A stretch of 64,000 nt of DNA from Dimorphilus gyrociliatus. Its lineage: Eukaryota; Annelida; Polychaeta; Dinophilidae. The DNA lies in NCBI GenBank assembly GCA_904063045.1, contig CAJFCJ010000021.1, positions 1 through 64,000 of the forward strand. The letters run 5' to 3'. The notes under the pieces are model-generated. The model was not told the origin of the DNA, made no database searches, and was given only the letters and a program-made list of their open reading frames with translations. This document shows positions 23,388-33,220 of this stretch, piece after piece. Within the stretch, counting starts at the first letter, position 1; the number at the start of each line of letters is the position of its first letter. A program made the position numbers and the translations under genes.

Positions 23388-24230
23388 TCAAAACCTAGGT
23401 TTTCTCTTTCGTCCTGTATACTTTGAATCAGGTCTAACTTCTTTACCTTGCCGACGTCTTCTCTCTTTCTTCGCAATTATCCAATCCTTACTTTTCTTCA
23501 ATACCTTCTGGTTACGTAGCTTTTTAGTTCTTTCTCTTCCTGCTACAAATGCTGCAGATGCTTCAGAACTTTCTTCAGTTCCAAGTCCTTTTGGTAATTC
23601 TTGTTGAGCACCTCCAGCAAATAAACAGAGGAACATTTTTTTCGCTTTAGAAGAATTTGGATAATCAACGACTAAACCACCGGTAAAACCTGCTTTCATT
23701 GCTTGAGTGGTAACTAGTTGAATTTGCTCGCTGTTTTCTGGATAAAATTGCATGGCAACTCGACCACCTCTTCTTAAACATGCATATAAGGTAGAGAAAA
23801 ATTTCAGTAATCGCCTAGCTGGATTATGATGGCTTTTATCAGCATTACAGAGCCACTGTATTGCGGATATACTAATCACACCGTCAAAAGAAGCTGGTTT
23901 AAAAGGCAAGCCTTGTCCAATGTCATTCAAAATTAAATCTCCTTCGACTTCCCTTTCACCAGCAACATCAAGCATGCTCTTGCTTATATCAACACCAACC
24001 CAAAAATGGCCATTTTCACTCAAGCATTCCCCACTTAAACCAGATCCGCATCCAACGTCTAAAATATAGCATGGATCATCTTCAGGCAGTCTCAATAATT
24101 CCATAGCCCTATAGGAGAGCTGTTCCTGAATTTCCATAATACGTGTATTTTTCGTATACTTTCGCGCTTCGTCATCATTATAGAACACCTCAGGTGGAGC
24201 CTGATGCTCAGGACGTCTTCCAGAAGACAT
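23388..24230 (-). CDS. BUD23: 18S rRNA (guanine-N7) methyltransferase BUD23
   Basis: Intronless, 280 residues, the same length as human BUD23 (WBSCR22). The enzyme, activated by TRMT112, methylates a conserved guanosine of 18S rRNA (G1639 in human) and acts in nuclear maturation of the 40S subunit. The N-terminus RRPEHQAPPEVFY and the SAM-binding motif I (LDVGCGSGLSGE, about residues 57-68) are diagnostic, followed by VGVDIS and NDIGQGLPF. The C-terminus is a Lys/Arg-rich tail ending GRKRKPRF, typical of the family. It converges with MIEAP (153 bp between stops) and starts 381 bp from the divergent beta-TrCP gene. The absence of introns is unusual here. Confidence 0.96.
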   Translation of the reverse strand: MSSGRRPEHQAPPEVFYNDDEARKYTKNTRIMEIQEQLSYRAMELLRLPEDDPCYILDVGCGSGLSGECLSENGHFWVGVDISKSMLDVAGEREVEGDLILNDIGQGLPFKPASFDGVISISAIQWLCNADKSHHNPARRLLKFFSTLYACLRRGGRVAMQFYPENSEQIQLVTTQAMKAGFTGGLVVDYPNSSKAKKMFLCLFAGGAQQELPKGLGTEESSEASAAFVAGRERTKKLRNQKVLKKSKDWIIAKKERRRRQGKEVRPDSKYTGRKRKPRF

Positions 24231-24611
24231 AATGTTTCTAAAAAAAATATTCTTTGAACCACAAGTCTTATTTTAAAACAATATTAATAAACGAATTTTC
24301 CTCACGTTATTCGTTGTAGCAGACGACATTAACTGCTTAGCTATTATGGTGAAGAAAGGATTATATTTTTCGTAAACTTGTAATTATTTCAAAAAAAATC
24401 TATTAAAATAATTTATTTTGTTTTATTTCCTATTCGAATTTTATAATCTGATGGTTTTTTAAAACATTTTCCGAAACTCTATAGCTTCTACCCGGAAGTG
24501 GCCGATCTTGCGCTTCTGACGTCACGATCTGTCGATTCTTAACAAGAACTCGCAAATTTTTTCGAATTTTATTGGAAATAAGGAAACAAAATATCAACTT
24601 TTTAGCCTTAT
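24231..24611. promoter_or_regulatory. Bidirectional BUD23 / beta-TrCP promoter region
   Basis: A 381 bp head-to-head interval. It contains an ETS-type site CCGGAAGTG (24492-24500) and a perfect CRE TGACGTCA (24517-24524), 16 bp apart, a combination common in housekeeping bidirectional promoters of animals. Usage is inferred. Confidence 0.5.
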
Positions 24612-27021
24612 ATGACTCAGAAAACAATGACCTCAAACGATACTTATATGGATACCAGCGTAATGTCACCTATAAGCGAAGATATGGACCAGGTAGCTAG
24701 GATATGCATAGAAACAACGTAGTTCATTCATTTCATCGCATACTTTTACTTTTGAATATACAATGACTAGCATTTTGGAATAGTCGAGCAAATTTATATT
24801 TGATTTATCATTAGTGCGATCACTTTTACGTAGTAATTTATTTTATAAAAACGTCTTGGAATTTCAGGATCGATCGGATTACACGACAGGGTCATATAAA
24901 TCGTCCTACAAAACCCCTTCAGAAGAATTATCCAAATTGTATTTGGAGGAAAGGGGAACAAGCATAAAGTATTTCGATAAATGGAGCGAAGTGGAACAAA
25001 TCGACTTCCTCCAAACACTGCTAGCTAGAATGTGCCATTATCAACACGGACAAGTCAATTTATTTCTTAAACCTATGTTACAAAGAGACTTTATTTCAGC
25101 ATTACCAGGTTTGGTTATTAATATTCTTCTGGTTTACCCTTTTCAATCTATCTTCTACAAATCATCCTATCGATTCCTTCAATTTCTTTTATGCTCCAAT
25201 GAACACTGTTTTTCATTTGATTAGGAAGTATGGTTATGATTTTTTTTTTCAGCTAAAGGCCTAGAACACATTGCGGAAACGATTCTCACATATTTAGACG
25301 CTACATCACTGCGAGCAGCAGAACAAGTATGTAAAGAATGGAAGCGGGTGATAGAAGAAGGAATGCTGTGGAAAAAGTTGCTGGAGCACAAAGTAAGAAC
25401 AGACTCATTATGGAAGGGACTGAGTGATCGACGACCATGGGGTAATCATCTTTTTCGCCCAAAACGACCTGAAGACGTCAAACCACATTCCTATTATAGG
25501 GACCTTTATCCCAAGATAATAAAGGATATTAATGTAAGTGAATTGACATCGTATTTTGGCTATTTTCTTTAATTTTGTATTGTTGTAGCAAATTGAAACA
25601 AACTGGCGTACCGGTCGACATTCTCTGCAGAAAATTCAATGTAGGAGTGAAACAAGTAAGGGTGTCTATTGTCTACAATACGATGATAATAAAATTATAA
25701 GTGGTTTACGAGACAATACTATCAAGGTAATAAATTTAACGAGAGTGGAAAAATTCAAACTCTAACAAAGAAAATTTTCTTTATTTGTTAATTTAATAGA
25801 TATGGGATAGAAAGTCTTTAAATTGTGTCCAAGTTCTCACAGGTCATACTGGCTCAGTTTTATGTTTACAGTATGATGAAAAAATAATCATTTCTGGATC
25901 AAGCGACTCAACAGTCAGGTAAACAAAAAAAAACACTCAGAATTTACGCAAATGTTTACGGTATATTCTTAATAAAAAAAACAGAGTTTGGGACGTCAAC
26001 ACTGGCGAAATGCTCAATACACTAATTCATCATTGCGAAGCAGTCTTGCATTTAAGGTTTAGCGATGGTATTATGGTTACGTGTTCGAAAGTGAGTTATT
26101 CATCCTTACATTTAAGTTGTCTAAAATTATTTAAGTTTGTTACTCACAGTCACCTTTTCCTTAAGGAAATTGTGATATTCTGTCAGAAAAGAAAGCTTTC
26201 CAATGTTTTTTAACATTTGCTTTCAGTCTTTCATCCGACAACCGTATCTAATTTTTGTCTTTGAAACAGGATCGGTCGATCGCTGTATGGGATATGCAAT
26301 CACCTAGAGAAATAAATTTGAGGCGTGTCCTGGTAGGTCATAGGGCTGCGGTGAATGTAGTCGATTTCGACCAGAAGTATATTGTTTCTGCATCAGGGGA
26401 TAGAACTATCAAAGTTTGGAATACATCAACCTGTGAATTCGTCAGAACGCTAAATGGGCACAAGCGAGGTATAGCTTGTTTGCAGTACCACGATCGATTG
26501 GTTGTAAGCGGTAGCTCAGACAATACAATAAGGTAGTTTCTTGGAAATGATATTGCACTTTTTTCTTTGTACTAAACTCATGATTTTGTCTTTTTCCAAT
26601 CAGATTATGGGATATCGAATGCGGAGCTTGCCTAAGAGTTTTAGAAGGACATGAAGAATTGGTAAGATGTATAAGATTCGACTCAAAACGCATAGTAAGC
26701 GGAGCATACGATGGCAAGATCAAAGTTTGGGATCTGGAAAGCGCCCTGGATCCTAGACAACCACCGGCTACGTTATGCTTAAGGACTCTTGTGGTAAAGA
26801 CCATTCTTTCATTTCTTATTCAACCTTTCAAAATGTCATACTTCTAGGAGCATACTGGAAGAGTATTTAGATTACAATTTGATGAATTTCAAATCGTATC
26901 GTCTTCTCACGATGACTCAATTTTAATCTGGGATTTTCTCAACGCGGACGACAGCGACGAAACAACAAACAACTCAAATTCGCCAAATCGAACATATACC
27001 TACGTGCAACAACCCCGCTGA
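24612..27021 (+). CDS. BTRC: F-box/WD repeat protein beta-TrCP (BTRC/FBXW11)
   Basis: Nine exons join in phase (24612-24692, 24868-25108, 25253-25533, 25589-25726, 25800-25918, 25985-26090, 26270-26532, 26604-26793, 26848-27021), giving 530 residues, close to FBXW11. It is the substrate receptor of the SCF ubiquitin ligase that recognises the phosphodegron DSGxxS in beta-catenin, IkB and similar substrates. Visible: the dimerisation (D) domain with [10 protein letters not shown] (around residues 85-94), an F-box (about 110-155, including [12 protein letters not shown] and GMLWKKLLE), and seven WD40 blades from about residue 215. The nearly invariant stretches [14 protein letters not shown] and [16 protein letters not shown] identify the family. 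Introns are 54-179 bp. A single invertebrate gene is expected to be co-orthologous to both vertebrate paralogues, as with fly Slimb. Confidence 0.98.
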
Positions 27022-28221
27022 CCTCAGAACAAACTTGTGTGATGTAGTTGACGTAAAAAAAAACTGATCTCAATTTAGAGCGTATAATTTTCTAAAGGGT
27101 AGACATTATGATACGAAGAAAAAATCGGTAAGCACTAATGCTATAAAGTATTTTTTATCTAATTCTTTGCTCGTTTGTTCAATCATTTATTTTTCTTCCG
27201 TAACGAAGATAGGCATATTTATTTACTTGTGATTAAGTAAACTACGAAGCACGTTGGTTTCGATTTATGTCTACCCTTGGTTTCATTTAATGACATTTTC
27301 GCTGTGATAAGTTGAGTGTATTTTTCTTTGTGCGTGAACACAGTTCGCGTGATAGGTAAATTAATTATTTGTAACATATATCGATTTTATTTATAAATAT
27401 AAAGTGTGTAGTCGCGTTGGGTTTTTATATGTCATTTTTTTCATTTAAATATTACACAAATGAACGCTTTTTATTTCCTATTTCTGAGTTGTTTACTTAC
27501 GGAACATTTGGACCGAATTAATTCAACAAAGATATAGTTACATTTACAGTTGTAGTTGGTTACATAGCTGTTACAAACCCCGCCAGTAACATTACAAGAC
27601 ATCATTCGACAATCTCTTCTTGTCAAAAGCAATTTGGTAAAAAAAATCTATTGGCATGATAAGAAATCCTACTCTCGAACTGAGACAAGCGTTTGCGCAA
27701 GAAAAGACTCCAGCTAGACGTAAATATATTTCTTTTTACTTTATGTATAAAACTTCTTGCAGCAAGTGAGTTTTTGGTAAAGTATTACTCTGAAAGCTAT
27801 TTTTTACAATATATACTGTATATATAAATTATATATATGTATATATTAAGCTTTTATATTAAAGCATAAAGAACCTATTGAAATGAATCATTTGATAGTA
27901 GTAAGTAACAATAAAGGAAAAGGAAATCAGCTGGCTGTAAAGAGAAAAACAAAACTTGAGAAACGTTAAACAAAAGAGAAACGATCTTGATTGCCCTTTC
28001 GGAGGTGAGCGAAAGGTCAAAAATCGACAAAATTAGAAAGTATTCTTTTTCTACTCCATTATCAATCACTGAAAATAACTTTTATCCGACTAGTCTTCAT
28101 TTAAAGAATTAGCCAAAAATATCAACTATCAAATGTATATAGAATGTTTGGAGAAATGTCAGAGTTGTATTTTTCATGAAATATCCTAAAAGCTCCAAAT
28201 AACATTTATATATTTCCTAAT
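27022..28221. other. Convergent intergenic region beta-TrCP / ENTPD
   Basis: 1.2 kb holding the 3' ends of two converging genes. It contains a short 37-codon open frame at 27656-27769 with a possible donor at 27720, and a TA-rich palindromic tract near 27811-27845. No gene is supported. Confidence 0.5.
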
Positions 28222-31115
28222 TCAAGCATATGAAAAATTCTTCTCGACTCTTCTTGGAACGATACTCCTTAGATAAACTACAATAGACATGCCCACAATG
28301 AGAACGCAGCCCGCAATGATATAGTGTGCGTGAGTAGTTAGCGGTAACCAAGAACGAACGGAAGACAATTTAGTCGCGCTTCCGATACTGTCTTTATCCC
28401 TGATTAGGCAAAAATTAGGTCTACAAGAACATTTCAAAAAGAGTTTTATTTCCACCAACCTTAGAGGATAGAAGCGAGTTTTGAACAAAAGAGCACCAAG
28501 AGTCCAATGAATTTCTTGATTGCCAAGACTCTGAAGAGACGTAAGGCTTTTATAGTCTTTTGGGAATCCTAGCCCGTTATGCAAAACGGCAGCCACCCAC
28601 GCCGATTTGAAACACTGAAACCTATATTGAAAAATAGTAATAATCAATTTTTACATACAAAGTATAAATTTGATTTGTAATAAATACTTTAGACGATTTT
28701 CATCGGCTTTCGGATATCGGTTCTTTTTAAATAAGTCTGAAAGAACTTCATAGCTTGTGCCACAATAGTCCTACAAGAAAAAAAAGAGCGTTACGTTACG
28801 TAGAATATGATTTTGAAAGAAATAGCAAATAATGAAATAGATATTGAACGGGATTAAGAAAATATGTTTAAGATAAAATACATTTTATATGCAATTCTCT
28901 TATTTTTTCTCTTGTCATTATTCAATAACGATATAAAGATACATTATTGGAAAGTTATTTTTGGTGTATCTATACCTAAAGACAATTATAAAGAAGGTAC
29001 AAAAATATGTAAATAAAGTAAATGTTGTTCCTTTCTTCAGTGTTTTTCACTTTCTTTAGCTTTTTGTTCGTACTATAAAAATGGGAGTAAACTGTTATTT
29101 GTTCAAAAGTTAAAAAGATACGCCCATCCTGAAATAGAAGAATACTATGAAATTTCGAATAATTATTCCACATTAAAATGTTTCGATGGAAAAGAGTGCT
29201 GTATATCTAGGAAAAGGGATAAAGTGTTTTGCTGCTCAGCTCTTGAGCAGGATTCGCTGACGGACAAGAGATTATTGATGACCGATAAATCTGTTTTTCG
29301 TTGCTTGGCTATATACAATATTTTGCTCATTTTTTTAGTTTACCTGCGAATTCATGTTAAAGCGTATCCTTTACTTACCGACGCAGTTCTGGAGAAGGAA
29401 CTGTAAAGATAGCGGCCTCCCATTCGTAGTACGTCTTCCATCTGTATTTGTTTATTAGTAAATGTTTTGATCTCTTTGAAGAAAACAAAAAATACCGTAT
29501 AGTAAAATTCAGAGAATCCATAGAATTCACTATTTTTAAATGCAATATTCGGTTGAAAAGTACCATTTATGGCACATGGCTTCTGTAAAGGAAAACAAAT
29601 GATTCTTTTAATATTTTCCTGTAAATTAATAAAAATTTTAATTTAAAATTTATGTACCTTTGGACAAGGAGCCGTTTCGTTTATTAAAATTTTTACATTC
29701 TCATAACATTCTTCATATTTTCCAGATCCAATAAATAATAATCCTGAAATATTCTGTTTCATAGAAACTGGCAAACAAGGATCAAATACTGTTGATAAAT
29801 GCTTGTTTTTCAGAAACATTGCTTCCTCATAAGTCTTTCTTGCTGCATTAGCTCCAAATCCCAAATAAGTCGTAACGTATACCCGATAGGTATGCTTTAC
29901 ATCTCCAGTAGTACAACCTAAATTTATTTCCGCCATCAAAGATTTCGGTAGTTCCTCCTAACATTTAACAAGATTAGTTGAACAATTTTATAATATCGTC
30001 TGAAAGACTATATATATAAAGTCTATAAAAGAACTTACTCTAGTTTGAAATTTTATAAATTGTGGGACTTCGAATGCTACTTGAAGAGATCCGCCCCCCA
30101 TGTCTAAAACCCCGACAGTTCTTTTCCTAACATGTAATTTGCCCGTTTTTGATGACGATTCAACAGCTACTAATGGATCATCTATATAGTATATATCCAA
30201 TAAGAGATGTTAATGAAGTTGTAGAAAGAACTAAGAAAGGAAAAAAATTACTAACCTCCTATTGAATGGTCTAGTTTACCGAGAGCGAAATTTAATGCAA
30301 TCCAAGCGAAAACTCCTTCCTGCTTTCCACTTATCACTTCAACATGATTACTATGGAAAAGAAACTGAAATTCTAGGGGCACATCAACTCGTAGATCATC
30401 CAAAATTGATGCTTGTTGTCTGAAGCAGAAAATTTGTGGGTGAAAAGAATCGATATAGGCTACAAGTGCTATTTACTTTTCATTCAACATCCTCATGCCA
30501 GCTGTGGCCATTATATATAATGGAGTCTCCTTATGTTTATGTTGTGGAACATAACTAGCAGCATAACTTAGTAAAGGTTTCAGATGGTCACTTGCTTCCG
30601 CTGGTTTGTCTCCAAAAGATGAAATACCGGGTGTAACTTTTTTTATGACGGGTTTCAGATCTTTGTCAATTACATGTTTAATTTGTAGTAAGTCCTCTGA
30701 ACTTGGATCATGCCTTGGCCAGTAGTAGACATATACTCGACTTCCAGAACTACCACAATCGATCACAATACCATAGTGTAAGCTATCATCTTGTAAGTCT
30801 GTAGCAACTGCCACTGAAAGACGCTTGGCAGGTTTCAATTCCAAGGCCTCTCGATCTGCATTTTTGATCGCTCGCCACAAAAATGACGTTTCATATATTA
30901 CTATGAAAGTAATAAATAGACAAATCAATCCACCAACTGCATAAAGTACTGATGAACGGCTTTTAAAAAATTTTAAAGGAAAACTGAAATGCCATAAGTC
31001 AGGGCAGTGGAGAGTGCCGAGAAGTCTGAATATATAATTGTCACATAATCAATTATAAATGTTTGAAGATTAAACTAATTAAGCTAGTCATAAGTTATGA
31101 ACAAACTTGCCTCAT
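28222..31115 (-). CDS. ENTPD4: Golgi-type nucleoside diphosphatase (ENTPD4/ENTPD7)
   Basis: Nine exons join in phase (31115-31111, 31025-30477, 30419-30256, 30181-30039, 29957-29658, 29582-29496, 29441-29379, 28770-28688, 28621-28222), giving 597 residues versus 616 in human ENTPD4. ENTPD4 hydrolyses UDP and other nucleotides in the Golgi/lysosome lumen, sustaining nucleotide-sugar exchange. Apyrase-conserved regions are clear: ACR1 IDCGSSGSRV (about 90-99), ACR2 ATAGMRML, ACR3 GKQEGVFAW, ACR4 LDMGGGSLQ. Transmembrane helices lie at about 29-47 and near the C-terminus, the two-anchor topology of ENTPD4/7. The N-terminus (MRLLGT...LWHF) aligns with human ENTPD4 only if a five-base first coding exon is joined across an intron with a GC donor; that exon is the least certain part. 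Confidence 0.93.
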
Positions 31116-31353
31116 AGGCTGATTAGAGGAGATTCCACATCAACTGCCAGTTACAGCATCAAGTTCAAGCAGACGTGACAAGCGTGTTCACAAGAGGATA
31201 TATAAATAAAAGATTATAAATAACTAAATATGTCGTTCTTATTATTAATACATAATATTTGATGGATCGCCATGTTGCTTTTCCAAAGTTTTCGTACATC
31301 TTGAAATATCTGAAAACTGGTGTTAATTTAAGGACTATTTTACCTAAACAAGC
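31116..31353. promoter_or_regulatory. Bidirectional ENTPD / IMP3 promoter region
   Basis: 238 bp separate the two divergent start codons. GCCATGTTG (31269-31277; CAACATGGC on the minus strand) matches a YY1-type element, common in TATA-less promoters of ribosome-biogenesis genes. No TATA box is evident. Regulatory role is inferred. Confidence 0.4.
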
Positions 31354-31962
31354 ATGAGGAAACTAAAATATCACGAGAAAAAGTTGCTTAAAAAAGTAGA
31401 TTTCATCTCCTGGGAGGTCGACAACAATCTACATGAAGTAAAAATAATGAAGAAATACTTTGTTCAAAGGAGAGAGGATTATACTATGTAAGTATGATAT
31501 AATACATCAACTGTAAATAATGCTATATTATCGCTAATTTCTTAAAGGTACAACAAACTCTCTCGTCAAATAAGGGAGTTGGTTAGAAAAATAAAAGATT
31601 TAGAGCAAAATGATCCGTTTAGGGCACACTGTACAGTTCAAATTCTCGAAAAATTTTATCACATGGGTCTGATTCCAACCAAAAGGAGTTTAGGTTTATG
31701 TGACAAGATAAACGCTTCTTCCTTTTGTCGAAGGAGATTACCTGTTGTTATGGTAAGAAATCATATGGCAGAAACATTAAAGGCAGCAGTAACATTCATT
31801 GAGCAAGGACACGTAAGAATAGGAACAGATATTGTGAAAGATCCAGCATTTTTAGTAACAAGAAGTCACGAAGATTTTATAACTTGGAGTAAATCATCAT
31901 CTATTAAAACAAAAGTTCTGGATTATAATGATACTAGAGACGATTTCGATTTGTTAGAATAA
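31354..31962 (+). CDS. IMP3: U3 snoRNP protein IMP3
   Basis: Two exons (31354-31487, 31548-31962), 182 residues, matching the 184 of human IMP3. IMP3 joins the U3 snoRNP (with MPP10 and IMP4) in the nucleolus and helps U3 pair with pre-rRNA for early 18S processing. Visible family sequence: the start [17 protein letters not shown], then QRREDYT at the exon junction, [12 protein letters not shown], and an S4 RNA-binding domain (about 110-175) with [11 protein letters not shown] and DPAFLVTRS. The ending DDFDLLE matches the family C-terminus. Its proximity to the divergent ENTPD start suggests a shared promoter. Confidence 0.97.
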
Positions 31963-33111
31963 AAAGAAAATGCTATTAGCTATTAATTGTTGAACTCATT
32001 TTTTCGATTAAATAAATATATCAATGTATATTTATTGAATAAAAAAAATAAAGTAAATAAAGAAAGTAAGTAAAATTAATATTGTACTATTTTTTTTTCC
32101 TTTTGTTAAGTGAATAATGAACTATTTACCATATTATTAATAAAGTTGACATTATTCATCAAATTGATGTTTCAGGGAATAAGAATGTAGTGGACAAATT
32201 GCAATTTCCTCTAAAAATACATTTTTCGTCTTTTATAAGCTTAGAGTGAAAAATTCCTTTTAGTAATGAAATGCACTCTATAAAGAAATATTATAAATTA
32301 CTCTAATAATAAAATATGATCGAAATGAAATGTTAATTACCGAGGGTAAAAGGAAATTACCTCAATTCGTAAAGAATAAATACAACAAAAATTGAAAAGG
32401 AAGAGGAAAACGAAGAAACGCAATCTATAAGTGGCTTCCTTTATTTATTTTATTCTAAGTTTGGAAGATATCAATGAAATTGCCCCTCCTTCCTCCCCCT
32501 TTCTAAGATTTTTCCTATTCCCTTCGGGACTGACATTCTACCTGTCTTAGGTTTGCAAAACGTAGTTTACCCTCTTCATCAATCGTTAAGACGATTAAAC
32601 ATGAGGCAAGAAAGAGACAAGAAGATGGGAAAAGTGTAATTAGTTTATAAATATCATTTTCTTGCATACTTTTTCGTTTCCGTTGTTTTGTAATATATAG
32701 AGAAGAATGAGTATTAATATCTTTCTTCGTATCTCCAGGTTAGCGTCTTTAGCATTTTCCTAATATATTTATATACATAAACATAAATCGATCTGTATGT
32801 AAAGAGGCGACATAAATAAAAATTACCAAACGTTTGTTTGTAAAGATTATTTACATTTAACTAAATATATCCTATTTATAATGTTGCCAACTAGCAGATT
32901 ACAAACTGGTATGGTATTTATATTTCACTGTTTTAATTGCAGGACATGCACAGTTAATGAGGTTTCTTACCAACAAACCATAGATTATTTGCTATAGTAT
33001 GACTGTTTTCTTTTCTTATTTATTTGTGAAGCATAATTATCTTGTTTATTTTGTTAATTAGATCCTTTAGAAAATTAATAGGAACAAATTGTCTTTAAGG
33101 TTACAGATGAC
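31963..33111. other. Convergent intergenic region IMP3 / PPP2R3C
   Basis: AT-rich 3' flanks of IMP3 and PPP2R3C. An AATAAA signal for the PPP2R3C strand lies just below 33050 (TTTATT on the plus strand). No additional gene was recognised. Confidence 0.55.
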
Positions 33112-33220
33112 TTATTCATCTTGTTCCTCTGCTTGTTGAGCAATGATAAATTCACGTTGTTCGTAAGTGAAAAAACCTTCAAGATCAATAAGCATATTGA
33201 CAACAGTAGAACCAGATCGA
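33112..33220 (-). other. PPP2R3C: Alternative last exon of PPP2R3C (exon 8b)
   Basis: A 109-base exon with a CTACAG acceptor, phase-compatible with exon 7 (33998), ending in TAA at 33112-33114. It encodes STVVNMLIDLEGFF and YEQREFII before a short acidic tail. It lies 529 bp beyond the stop of exon 8a and is followed by an AATAAA signal; none is obvious after 8a. An old exon duplication with mutually exclusive use is the simplest explanation; a decaying copy cannot be excluded, but the frame is intact. Confidence 0.82.

Noticed and set aside
26442-26804. 120-codon minus-strand open frame over beta-TrCP exons
   Set aside because: It is antisense to conserved WD40 exons and crosses an intron without splice signals on its strand.
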